Shown here: one piece after another, positions 7,393-14,182 of the stretch
Layout of the letters: every line of letters begins with the position of its first letter
Numbering within the stretch: position 1 is the stretch's first letter
Origin: CAZEQL01 sp964514415
GTDB lineage: Bacteria > Chloroflexota > Dehalococcoidia > GIF9 > AB-539-J10
Reading direction: 5' to 3'
Assembly (NCBI GenBank): GCA_964514415.1
Contig: CAZEQL010000018.1
Location: forward strand, 1-20,533
Length of the DNA: 20,533 bases
Program-made: the position numbers and the translations under genes
Notes under the pieces: generated by a model
Seen by the model: the letters and a program-made list of their open reading frames with translations, nothing else
Databases searched by the model: none
What the model was told of the DNA's origin: nothing

Positions 7393-7786
7393 AGTTCATA
7401 GAGGACGACTAAAAGGCGAAGCTCACAAGGGGAATACTATTGCCTTTGGTGATTTCGGCTTGAGGGCAGAGGGGTCTGCTTGGATAACAGCAAGACAAAT
7501 TGAAGCAACCCGTCGTGTATTTGTACGCTATTTGCGGCGTGGTGGTAAGCTATGGACATGCATTTTCCCCGATAAAGCTGTGACTAAGAAACCTGCGGAG
7601 ACAAGGATGGGTGGTGGTAAAGGTGCCCCTGACCATTGGGTGGCTGTGGTTAAGAGAGGCAGAATTATGTTCGAATTAGGTGGTATAAAGGAAGATGTAG
7701 CGCGGGAGGCGGTGCATCTTGCCTCTTACAAACTCCCCATAGCTATTAGTTTTGCCACGAAGGAAGGACAGAAGGATGAAGGCTAA
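7361..7786 (+). CDS. rplP: 50S ribosomal protein L16 (uL16)
   Basis: L16 stabilises the A site and helps position tRNA at the peptidyl transferase centre. GTG 7361 gives 141 residues beginning MLQPKRVKHRKVHRGRLKG, matching the family start, with AAGGAG at 7351-7356. An upstream in-frame ATG at 7304 would add 19 unrelated residues and is rejected. The segments GLRAEGSAWITARQIEATRR and RMGGGKGAPDHWVAVVKRG are diagnostic. The gene begins 32 bases inside rpsC and ends 11 bases inside rpmC. Confidence 0.97.
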   Translation: MLQPKRVKHRKVHRGRLKGEAHKGNTIAFGDFGLRAEGSAWITARQIEATRRVFVRYLRRGGKLWTCIFPDKAVTKKPAETRMGGGKGAPDHWVAVVKRGRIMFELGGIKEDVAREAVHLASYKLPIAISFATKEGQKDEG

Positions 7787-7973
7787 TGAAATTCGCGCTC
7801 TTACTAGTGAGGAGTTATCAACAAAGTTGGAGGAAGCTCATGAAGAGCTTTTTAATCTTCGCTTCCGCTTGGCAACTCGGCAATTGGAGAATCATCGTGA
7901 GATTCCTAAGGTGAAGAGAAAGATTAGCAGAATGAAGACTATCTTAAGGGAAAGGGAGCTTGGTATAAAATGA
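7776..7973 (+). CDS. rpmC: 50S ribosomal protein L29 (uL29)
   Basis: L29 is a small two-helix 50S protein beside L23 at the tunnel exit. ATG 7776 gives 65 residues starting MKANEIRALTSEEL, with the conserved helical ELFNLRFRLATRQLEN and KVKRKISRMKTILRERE. AAGGAAGGA at 7760-7768 precedes it. TTG 7752 would add eight atypical residues. The stop overlaps the rpsQ start (ATGA). Confidence 0.97.
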   Translation: MKANEIRALTSEELSTKLEEAHEELFNLRFRLATRQLENHREIPKVKRKISRMKTILRERELGIK

Positions 7974-8227
7974 GTCATATGGGGAAACGGAAAGTCAGAA
8001 TTGGACAGGTGGTGAATGATAAAATGGACAAAACCGTGGTGGTAGCTGTAAAAACAAGGAAAGTCCATCCGCTCTATAAAAAAGCTATTACGCGCATAAA
8101 AAAATACAAGGCTCACGAAGAGAATAATACCTGTAAAATTGGGGATGAGGTAAAAATTGTGGAGACCCGTCCTTTATCCAAGGAGAAGCGATGGCGAGTA
8201 TTAGAAATTCTAAATTCGAAATCCTAG
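7970..8227 (+). CDS. rpsQ: 30S ribosomal protein S17 (uS17)
   Basis: S17 is a primary 16S rRNA binder with an OB fold, needed for early 30S assembly. The 85-residue product contains KVRIGQVVNDKMDKTVVVAV, YKKAITRIKKYKAHEENN and the DEVKIVETRPLSKEKRW block. ATG 7970 overlaps the rpmC stop. ATG 7979 would give 82 residues and is an acceptable alternative. The 27 bases after the stop hold no other feature. Confidence 0.97.
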   Translation: MSHMGKRKVRIGQVVNDKMDKTVVVAVKTRKVHPLYKKAITRIKKYKAHEENNTCKIGDEVKIVETRPLSKEKRWRVLEILNSKS

Positions 8228-8254
8228 ATTCTAAAGGTTTTAGGGTGTAAAAGG

Positions 8255-8623
8255 ATGATTCAGGTTTATACCAGGCTCAAGGTAGCTGATAACACAGGGG
8301 CCAGGCAGATTATGTGCATTAATATACTTGGTGGGACGCGAAGACGGTATGCGCATGTGGGTGATATTATTGTAGTCACGATAAAACAGGCTATACCGCG
8401 TGGGATGGTAAAGAAGGGTGAAGTATTACGAGCTGTGGTTGTACGTGTAGCTAAACCTTATCGCCGCCTTGATGGCACCTATATTAGATTTGATGAAAAT
8501 GCCGCCGTCCTTCTTGGAGAAAGAAATAATCCTAAAGGCAGCCGCATTTTTGGTCCGGTAGCTCGGGAGCTTAGAAACAAGAAGTTTGCTAAGATAATAT
8601 CATTAGCTCCAGAGGTTATATGA
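8255..8623 (+). CDS. rplN: 50S ribosomal protein L14 (uL14)
   Basis: L14 lies at the subunit interface, contributes to inter-subunit bridges and binds the silencing factor RsfS. The 122-residue product starts MIQVYTRLKVADNTGARQIM and contains RRRYAHVGDIIVVTIKQA and the RIFGPVARELR segment, with exactly the usual length. The Shine-Dalgarno is AAAGG immediately ahead of ATG. It is the first gene of the spc-like part, though no new promoter is apparent. Confidence 0.98.
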   Translation: MIQVYTRLKVADNTGARQIMCINILGGTRRRYAHVGDIIVVTIKQAIPRGMVKKGEVLRAVVVRVAKPYRRLDGTYIRFDENAAVLLGERNNPKGSRIFGPVARELRNKKFAKIISLAPEVI

Positions 8624-8624
8624 G

Positions 8625-8936
8625 ATGAAAATTAGAAAAAATGACGCTGTCATAATCATTGCTGGCAAGGATGAAGGGAAAAAAGGCAAAGTACGGCGTG
8701 CCTTCCCTGGAGAAGATAAAGTGATAATAGAAGGGCTTAATATGATTAAACGTCATTCCCGAGCTCGCAGAGCAACCCGACAAGCTGGTATAATAGAGCT
8801 TGAAGCTCCGATCCACGTATCTAACGTAATGTTGCTGTGTAACAAATGTGGTAAACCCACACGAGTTGGGTTTCGCTTTCTTGATGATGGTAAGAAGGTG
8901 CGGATTTGTCGCTCCTGTCAGGAAGTAATTGACTAG
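8625..8936 (+). CDS. rplX: 50S ribosomal protein L24 (uL24), with zinc-ribbon cysteines
   Basis: L24 initiates 50S assembly and sits near the tunnel exit. The 103-residue product has the KOW motif in AGKDEGKKGKVRRAFPGED and the GLNMIKRHSR segment. Four cysteines, C72/C75 and C95/C98, form two CxxC pairs in the C-terminal part, consistent with a zinc-binding (C+) form. Its ATG is one base after the rplN stop. Confidence 0.97.
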   Translation: MKIRKNDAVIIIAGKDEGKKGKVRRAFPGEDKVIIEGLNMIKRHSRARRATRQAGIIELEAPIHVSNVMLLCNKCGKPTRVGFRFLDDGKKVRICRSCQEVID

Positions 8937-8948
8937 GTGGGTTTGATT

Positions 8949-9494
8949 ATGACATCTTGTATGAGAGAGAAATATTTAACAGAAGTGGTACCTCAGCTTA
9001 AAGCTAAGTTGGGCTATGACAATATAATGCAATTACCTAAACTGGAAAAGATTGTGCTGAGCATTGGCTTAGGCGAAGCAATACAAAATCCTAAAGCTCT
9101 TGAAGCAGCAGAAAGAGATTTAACTACGATCTCTGGACAACACCCCGTAGTTACACGGGCCAAGAAATCCGTCGCCTCTTTTAAGGTGAGAACTGGTATG
9201 CCTATTGGGATGATGGTGACGTTGAGACGTAAACGCATGTACGATTTTTTTGATAAATTAGTTAATGTTGTTCTGCCGCGCCTTCGTGACTTCCGCGGTG
9301 CGTCTGGGGATTCCTTCGATGGTCGAGGGAATTATAGTCTGGGCATAAAAGAGCAGATAGTTTTCCCTGAGATTGATTATGATAAAGTAGATAAAATTCG
9401 TGGATTCCAGGTGACTATAGTTACTACTGCCAAAAATGATGCAGAAGCTGGGAGCTTGCTGAAACTCCTAGGCATGCCTTTTAGGAGAGATTGA
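8949..9494 (+). CDS. rplE: 50S ribosomal protein L5 (uL5)
   Basis: L5 is part of the 5S rRNA-protein complex of the central protuberance and contacts P-site tRNA. ATG 8949 gives 181 residues, close to the usual 179-180, with AGGTGGG at 8935-8941. GTG 8937 or ATG 8961 are alternatives. Diagnostic segments include VTRAKKSVASFKVRTGMPIG, LPRLRDFRG and the Y-S-LGIKEQIVFPEIDYDKV block. Confidence 0.97.
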   Translation: MTSCMREKYLTEVVPQLKAKLGYDNIMQLPKLEKIVLSIGLGEAIQNPKALEAAERDLTTISGQHPVVTRAKKSVASFKVRTGMPIGMMVTLRRKRMYDFFDKLVNVVLPRLRDFRGASGDSFDGRGNYSLGIKEQIVFPEIDYDKVDKIRGFQVTIVTTAKNDAEAGSLLKLLGMPFRRD

Positions 9495-9495
9495 A

Positions 9496-9681
9496 ATGGC
9501 GAAGACGTCCAAGATAGTGAAATCAAAGCGCGCACCAAAATATAAAGTCCAGCAACACAATCGTTGTCAGTTGTGTGGCAGGCAGCGTGCGTATATGCGC
9601 AAATTTGGATTATGTCGTATTTGCTTTCGGGAACTTGCCGTAACTGGCGTAATTCCTGGGGTAAGAAAGTCGAGTTGGTGA
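9496..9681 (+). CDS. rpsN: 30S ribosomal protein S14, zinc-binding type (uS14)
   Basis: S14 is a late-assembling 30S head protein. The 61-residue product is the short zinc-binding form, with C24-x2-C27 and C40-x2-C43 and the family segment RNxCQLCGR...RKFGLCRICFRELA. It ends GVRKSSW, as usual for this type. The longer zinc-free form found in E. coli would be about 100 residues. The gene is one base after rplE and three before rpsH. Confidence 0.97.
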   Translation: MAKTSKIVKSKRAPKYKVQQHNRCQLCGRQRAYMRKFGLCRICFRELAVTGVIPGVRKSSW

Positions 9682-9684
9682 AAA

Positions 9685-10080
9685 ATGGCAGTTAATGACC
9701 CAATTGCTGATATGTTGACGCGGATACGCAATGCTATCATGGCAAACCATGATGATGTGCTTGTGCCTTCCTCTCGAATAAAACTTGCTATCACTAAGAT
9801 ACTTAGAGAAGAAGGGTTTATTGAGCATTATGAAGCGCTTAAGGGTAAATTCCAGCCGATGATAAAAATTCAGCTCAAGTATGTAGATAGCCAATCGGCA
9901 CTCTTAGGCTTAGAGAGAGTGAGCAAGCCGGGTCTAAGGGTTTATGTGGGACGGCGTGAAATTCCTCGTGTTTATGGAGGTTTGGGTATTGCCATTTTAT
10001 CTACACCAAAGGGCATTATAACTGGACAGGGAGCATGGCGACACCACCTTGGTGGGGAACTTCTGTGCTATATATGGTGA
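9685..10080 (+). CDS. rpsH: 30S ribosomal protein S8 (uS8)
   Basis: S8 binds helix 21 of 16S rRNA and in E. coli represses the spc operon. The 131-residue product begins MAVNDPIADMLTRIRNAIMA and contains RVSKPGLRVYVGRREIPRV and STPKGIITGQGAW, ending GGELLCYIW. The usual MTDREAR-like stretch is replaced by ITGQGAWRHH, a clade-type variation. The GGEx-L-CYxW end is intact. A 23-base gap follows before rplF. Confidence 0.97.
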   Translation: MAVNDPIADMLTRIRNAIMANHDDVLVPSSRIKLAITKILREEGFIEHYEALKGKFQPMIKIQLKYVDSQSALLGLERVSKPGLRVYVGRREIPRVYGGLGIAILSTPKGIITGQGAWRHHLGGELLCYIW

Positions 10081-10103
10081 ATTTAATTTAGGAGTAGTGG
10101 ATT

Positions 10104-10655
10104 ATGTCTCGTATTGGTTTACTTCCCATTCTTATACCTCAGGGTGTTGAGGTAAAAATTGAAGGAAGTGAGGTAGTGGTAAAAGGAGGTAAAGGGGAAC
10201 TTTGCCGTCGTTTTCACCCTGACATTTCTATTGTTTCGAAGGATGGGAAGTTGGTTGTGACACGGCCTAGTGATAATAGGATCCATCGCGCTCTGCACGG
10301 ACTTACTCGCAGTCTTTTGGCGAATATGGTTGAAGGGGTGAGCAAAGGTTTTGAAAGGGTCCTGGAAATAAATGGTGTAGGCTATAGAGCGCAGAAAGCC
10401 GGTGACAAATTGTCACTCCAGGTTGGATATGCTAATGTTGTGGAGGTTCTCCCCCTTCCCGGTGTTGATATAGCTGTTGAGGGGACAAATCGCATTCGTG
10501 TTACTGGGGTTGATAAAGAAGTTGTTGGGGAAACGGCTGCTAGAATTCGGGCTATACGTCCCGCTGACCCCTATAAGGGAAAGGGCATTAAATATGCTGA
10601 AGAAAAACTTCATCTTAAGCCTGGCAAAGCAGGTAGGGCGTTAGCTAAGAAATAG
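10104..10655 (+). CDS. rplF: 50S ribosomal protein L6 (uL6)
   Basis: L6 lies at the base of the L7/L12 stalk next to the sarcin-ricin loop. The 183-residue product starts MSRIGLLPILIPQGVEV, has the internal duplication typical of L6 and the hallmark RIRAIRPADPYKGKGIKYA near the C terminus. The Shine-Dalgarno is TAGGAG upstream of ATG. The length is normal. Confidence 0.98.
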   Translation: MSRIGLLPILIPQGVEVKIEGSEVVVKGGKGELCRRFHPDISIVSKDGKLVVTRPSDNRIHRALHGLTRSLLANMVEGVSKGFERVLEINGVGYRAQKAGDKLSLQVGYANVVEVLPLPGVDIAVEGTNRIRVTGVDKEVVGETAARIRAIRPADPYKGKGIKYAEEKLHLKPGKAGRALAKK

Positions 10656-10664
10656 TGAGTGCAA

Positions 10665-11030
10665 ATGGCTAAGGCAAGTTTAAAGATAATTCGGAAAATA
10701 CGACATAGACGGGTGAGGAATAAAGTGTTTGGTACAACATTGCGGCCCCGATTGTGTGTCTTTCGAAGTTTGAACTACGTCTATGCTCAGATTATTGATG
10801 ATTCTAAAGGTCAAACTTTAGTTTCGGTGAGTGATCTTGACCCCCAAATAAGAAGTAAGACCCATGAAATGGTGAAAACAAAGAGGGCTGAAGCGGTAGG
10901 AACTCTGCTTGCTGAGAAGGCACTGAGTAAAGGGATCAAGTATGTGGTTTTTGACCGTGGGGGGTATAAGTATCATGGTAGGGTTAGGGCTCTAGCTGAG
11001 GCTACCAGGCAAGCCGGTTTTTTGTTTTAA
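10665..11030 (+). CDS. rplR: 50S ribosomal protein L18 (uL18)
   Basis: L18 binds 5S rRNA with L5 in the central protuberance. ATG 10665 gives 121 residues. GTG 10659 would add two. Family features are RKIRHRRVRNKVFG, RLCVFRSLNYVYAQIIDD and the terminal FDRGGYKYHGRVRALAEATR block. The C terminus AGFLF is typical. Unlike its neighbours, it is separated from the next gene, rpsE, by 162 bases of repeat-like sequence. Confidence 0.97.
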   Translation: MAKASLKIIRKIRHRRVRNKVFGTTLRPRLCVFRSLNYVYAQIIDDSKGQTLVSVSDLDPQIRSKTHEMVKTKRAEAVGTLLAEKALSKGIKYVVFDRGGYKYHGRVRALAEATRQAGFLF

Positions 11031-11192
11031 GATGATGCATTTTGTAATGTCATTACGCGCGAAGCGAAGCGACCTAAATAAGGAAAGGGAATGCCTGTTC
11101 AGTGCACCTCCTTATCTAACGAAGGATAGTAGAGAAAGGGAAGTCCTATCCACATCTGCCCCTTATCTGGTGGGGGATGGGAGGGCTGTTTC
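11031..11192 (+). repeat. Repeat-derived spacer between rplR and rpsE
   Basis: This is the longest gap within the ribosomal cluster. At 11049-11075 it carries a sequence close to a widely dispersed bacterial repeat (GTCATTGCGAGCGAAGCG type, from memory), here with GCGAAGCGAAGCG. Next come two diverged direct copies of a 25-base unit at 11110-11134 and 11161-11185. They share CCTTATCT and 17 of 25 positions, and seven of the eight differences are transitions. The second copy contains GGGAGGG, the best ribosome binding site for rpsE. No function is visible beyond that. Confidence 0.6.
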
Positions 11193-11759
11193 ATGAAGGC
11201 AGTCACTAAGATAAGAGGTAAGAAAGCTAAGATTGATGCCTCAGAGCTAACACTTGAGGAGAAATTATTAAGTATTGACCGTGTGACTAAGGTGGTTAAA
11301 GGAGGCAGGCACCTTCGTTTCAGAGCTTTGGTGGTAATTGGTGATGGCAAGGGGCATGCAGGATTTGGTGTGGCTAAAGCGGCAGAGGTTCCTGAGGCAA
11401 TTCGCAAAGCGGGTGCTGTGGCGAGGAAAGGATTGATCGAGGTGCCTGTTGTGAATGGCACTATTCCTCATGAAATTCTTGCCAAGTTTGGGGCATCTAA
11501 GATTTTGCTAAAGCCCGCGGCACCAGGAACAAGTGTGATTGCCAGCAATACTGTTAGAGCGATGCTTGAATTGGCAGGTATAGAGGATATCCTTAGCAAG
11601 TCATTGGGTAGCTCAAATAAGATTAATGTGATTAAGGCAACGATGATTGCTTTGGCTAACTTGAAGAAGCCTAAAGAAGCTATGATTGAAACTGAAGCTG
11701 AAGCTGAAGCTGAAGCTGAAACTGAAGTTTCAGAAGGTAAACAGAATGAAGCAGAATGA
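11193..11759 (+). CDS. rpsE: 30S ribosomal protein S5 (uS5), with acidic repeat tail
   Basis: S5 lies near the decoding site and mRNA entry. Mutations in it alter fidelity and confer spectinomycin resistance. The 188-residue product has the family core VVKGGRHLRFRALVVIGDG, GHAGFGVAKAAEVPEAIRKA and the KILLKPAAPGTSVIA segment. The last 25 or so residues form an acidic tail of alternating Glu and Ala/Thr encoded by tandem GAAGCT hexamers. The Shine-Dalgarno GGGAGGG (11179-11185) lies in the preceding repeat-like spacer. The gene overlaps rplO by 14 bases. rpmD, normally next, is absent. Confidence 0.97.
   Translation: MKAVTKIRGKKAKIDASELTLEEKLLSIDRVTKVVKGGRHLRFRALVVIGDGKGHAGFGVAKAAEVPEAIRKAGAVARKGLIEVPVVNGTIPHEILAKFGASKILLKPAAPGTSVIASNTVRAMLELAGIEDILSKSLGSSNKINVIKATMIALANLKKPKEAMIETEAEAEAEAETEVSEGKQNEAE
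11688..11723 (+). repeat. Tandem GAA(G/A)CT hexamer repeat in the 3' end of rpsE
   Basis: Six consecutive hexamers read GAAACT, four GAAGCT, then GAAACT. They encode the Glu-Thr/Glu-Ala run in the tail of S5. A six-base unit keeps the frame when copies are gained or lost, so tail length could vary by slippage without harming the gene. In another frame the same bases read Lys-Leu repeatedly, creating a false N-terminal extension of rplO. Confidence 0.9.
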
Positions 11760-12189
11760 ATTAAGGCCTCCTCTAGGTGCCAGGCATAAAAGAAAGCGCG
11801 CAGGCCGAGGAGATGGTAGTGGACGGGGCACCTATTCTGGACGAGGTTGCAAAGGGCAAAAGTCTCGTTCTGGAGGTGGTGTGCGTCTTGGGTTCGAAGG
11901 TGGTCAGTTGCCCCTTATAAAGCGTTTGCCGGGGAAAAGGGGATTCACTAACATTTTTAGAACTGAATATAGCATTGTCAATATAGGTAAGCTCGATATT
12001 TTTTCTTCGGGGGCTGAGGTAACTCCCAAGGAGTTGCTCAAAGCAGGGCTAATTAAGTCGTTCAAACAGCCAATTAAAATTCTTGGTGCTGGTGATATCC
12101 AGCATCCATTGTCAGTCAAGGCGGACAAATTCTCTGCTGCTGCGGAGGGAAAGATTGTTGCTGCCGGAGGCAGGGTAGAAAAAACTTAG
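11746..12189 (+). CDS. rplO: 50S ribosomal protein L15 (uL15)
   Basis: L15 is a late 50S assembly protein that contacts many 23S rRNA domains. ATG 11746 gives 147 residues starting MKQNELRPPLGARHKRKR, followed by the glycine-rich GRGDGSGRGTYSGRGCKGQK segment and RLGFEGGQLPLIKRLPGKRG. The frame is open farther upstream through a Lys-Leu run, but that is a shadow of the rpsE repeat. The start lies 14 bases inside rpsE. rplO follows rpsE directly, with no L30 gene between. Confidence 0.97.
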   Translation: MKQNELRPPLGARHKRKRAGRGDGSGRGTYSGRGCKGQKSRSGGGVRLGFEGGQLPLIKRLPGKRGFTNIFRTEYSIVNIGKLDIFSSGAEVTPKELLKAGLIKSFKQPIKILGAGDIQHPLSVKADKFSAAAEGKIVAAGGRVEKT

Positions 12190-12190
12190 A

Positions 12191-13519
12191 ATGCAGCGTA
12201 GAGGATCTCAGCCGCGCCTCATCCAGGCAATGATAGACATATTTACATTGCCAGATTTGAGGCGAAAGCTCCTTTTTACTCTAGGTATCTTGGTGGTTTT
12301 TCGTTTCATAGCTCATGTCCCTTCACCTGTGGTAACCCCTGAAGTTTTAGAAAAGCTTAGAGTTATGTTTGAACAAAATCAGCTTTTTGGTATGCTTGAT
12401 CTCTTTAGCGGCGGCGCTATGCAAAGGTTTAGCGTGGCTGCCATGGGTGTTTACCCTTATATTACCTCATCTATAATTATGCAGTTACTGGTTCCAGTTA
12501 TTCCCAAACTCCAGGCTTTATCCCAGCAAGGAGAAGCAGGTCATCATAAGATCAGCCGGATTACTTATTTGTTAACTGTGCCTTTCGCAGCTCTTCAAGG
12601 CTATGCTATGCTGACTCTGTTACGAAGCCAGGGTGTTATTGTTGGGTACCTTGAACCACTGATTGTCGTTGCTACAGTGCTATCGATGGTTGCTGCCACC
12701 GTATTTCTTGTCTGGTTAGGTGAATTGATTACTGAGCGGGGGGTGGGGAATGGGATTTCAATTATAATTTTTGCGGGCATTGTAGCCGGTCTACCAGCTA
12801 TGGTGGGGCGGAGCTTTATAGCTGGAGGGGACCCTCTTGGATTAATTACCTTCATTATACTTAGTCTAGCTACTTTAGTGCTTATAGTTATATTTATTGA
12901 AGCCCACCGCCGCATTCCTGTGCAGTATGCCCGCAGTACTTTCCGTAGCGGCCGTATGTATCGGCAATCAGGCTCGACTTACATTCCACTACGGGTGAAC
13001 ACTGCTGGAATGATACCTCTTATTTTTGCTATCGCGCTAATGCAATTCCCAGCGACAATAGCAACCTGGTTTATGGCTCCTGTGGGCCAGGATCCAAATT
13101 TCTGGAACATGATTTACAATCTTTTCAGGATGGATGCTTCTCTCCCCCAAGGCCTAATCTATTGGGGATTGTACTTCGCTTTAGTAATCGGGTTCACTTA
13201 CTTTTATACTATGATTATATTTGAACAAATGAACTTGCCTCAAACCTTGCAGCAGCAAGGCGGCTTTATTCCTGGAATTCGACCTGGGAAGACAACATCT
13301 GACTATTTGAATAAAGTTACAAAGCGCCTTACCTTCGGTGGTGCTCTCTTCTTGGCTATGGTAGCAATTATGCCTTTTATTGCCCGGGAAGTTACCAATG
13401 TCACTGCGTTGACACTCTCCAGCACTGCCTTACTTATAGCTGTTGGTGTTGCCTTGGACACTATGAAGCAATTAGAGTCACAGTTAACCATGCGCCGCTA
13501 TGAAGGATTCTTAAAATAA
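12191..13519 (+). CDS. secY: Protein translocase channel subunit SecY
   Basis: SecY forms the membrane channel of the general secretion pathway with SecE and SecG, powered by SecA or by translating ribosomes. The 442-residue product has the expected ten hydrophobic segments, starting near residues 27-45. It has the family blocks GVYPYITSSIIMQLL, ERGVGNGISIIIF, RRIPVQYA, IPLRVNTAGMIPLIFA and NLPQTLQQQGGFIPGIRPG. It ends LDTMKQLESQLTMRRYEGFLK, as is usual. Only one base separates it from rplO. The nearest GGAGG (12166-12170) is about 20 bases upstream, so its translation probably depends on reinitiation after rplO. Confidence 0.98.
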   Translation: MQRRGSQPRLIQAMIDIFTLPDLRRKLLFTLGILVVFRFIAHVPSPVVTPEVLEKLRVMFEQNQLFGMLDLFSGGAMQRFSVAAMGVYPYITSSIIMQLLVPVIPKLQALSQQGEAGHHKISRITYLLTVPFAALQGYAMLTLLRSQGVIVGYLEPLIVVATVLSMVAATVFLVWLGELITERGVGNGISIIIFAGIVAGLPAMVGRSFIAGGDPLGLITFIILSLATLVLIVIFIEAHRRIPVQYARSTFRSGRMYRQSGSTYIPLRVNTAGMIPLIFAIALMQFPATIATWFMAPVGQDPNFWNMIYNLFRMDASLPQGLIYWGLYFALVIGFTYFYTMIIFEQMNLPQTLQQQGGFIPGIRPGKTTSDYLNKVTKRLTFGGALFLAMVAIMPFIAREVTNVTALTLSSTALLIAVGVALDTMKQLESQLTMRRYEGFLK

Positions 13520-13531
13520 GAGGGGGAAATA

Positions 13532-14182
13532 ATGTATGTTGTTATGCTAGGTGCTCCAGGAGCAGGAAAGGGAACTCAAACAGATATTGTGTCTGAGGAG
13601 ATGGGTTTGCCTCATATAGCCTCTGGTGACCTGTTCCGTCAGGCATTGGGGGAGAAGACCGAGTTAGGCCTCCTGGCTAAAAGCTATATGGAGGGGGGGA
13701 AGTTAGTTCCTGACGGAATAACTATAAAAATGATACTGGAAAGGATTGGCCAGCCTGATTGCACCTCGGGTTGCCTGTTTGATGGGTTTCCTCGAACTTT
13801 GGAGCAAGCTGAAGCTTTAGATAGAGCTTTTGCTGACCAGGGGAAAGATATAGATAAGGCAATATACATCAATGTACCTCCTGAAGAGCTCATAAAACGT
13901 CTCAGTGGGAGGTGGATTTGCCGAGATTGCCAAACTCCTTATCATGCGGTAACTTTACCACCTAAAGTGCCAGGGAAATGCGATAAATGTGGCGGTGGAT
14001 TGTATCAGCGTCCTGATGACAAGGAGGAAACGGTGAAGGAGCGATTGAAGGTTTTCTATGACCAGACCGTTCCTATTCTTGATTATTATAGGAAGCAGAA
14101 CAAACTTATCGAAGTTAATGGCAATCTAGGAATAGAGAAGGTAGCCAAGGAAATAATCTCTGTGCTCAAAACGGGAAAATAA
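13532..14182 (+). CDS. adk: Adenylate kinase, zinc-lid type
   Basis: Adenylate kinase interconverts ATP + AMP and 2 ADP in the cytoplasm. The 216-residue product has the P-loop GAPGAGKGTQ at residues 7-16, the AMP-binding SGDLFR (31-36) and the DGFPRT motif at 84-89. The long lid has four cysteines, C130, C133, C150 and C153, so it is the structural zinc form found in Gram-positive and related bacteria. AGGGGG precedes the ATG. The place between secY and map is the standard one. Confidence 0.98.
   Translation: MYVVMLGAPGAGKGTQTDIVSEEMGLPHIASGDLFRQALGEKTELGLLAKSYMEGGKLVPDGITIKMILERIGQPDCTSGCLFDGFPRTLEQAEALDRAFADQGKDIDKAIYINVPPEELIKRLSGRWICRDCQTPYHAVTLPPKVPGKCDKCGGGLYQRPDDKEETVKERLKVFYDQTVPILDYYRKQNKLIEVNGNLGIEKVAKEIISVLKTGK

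Noticed and set aside
11686..11745. N-terminal Lys-Leu extension of rplO
   Set aside because: It is the rpsE GAAGCT repeat read in another frame. The L15 family N terminus begins at ATG 11746.
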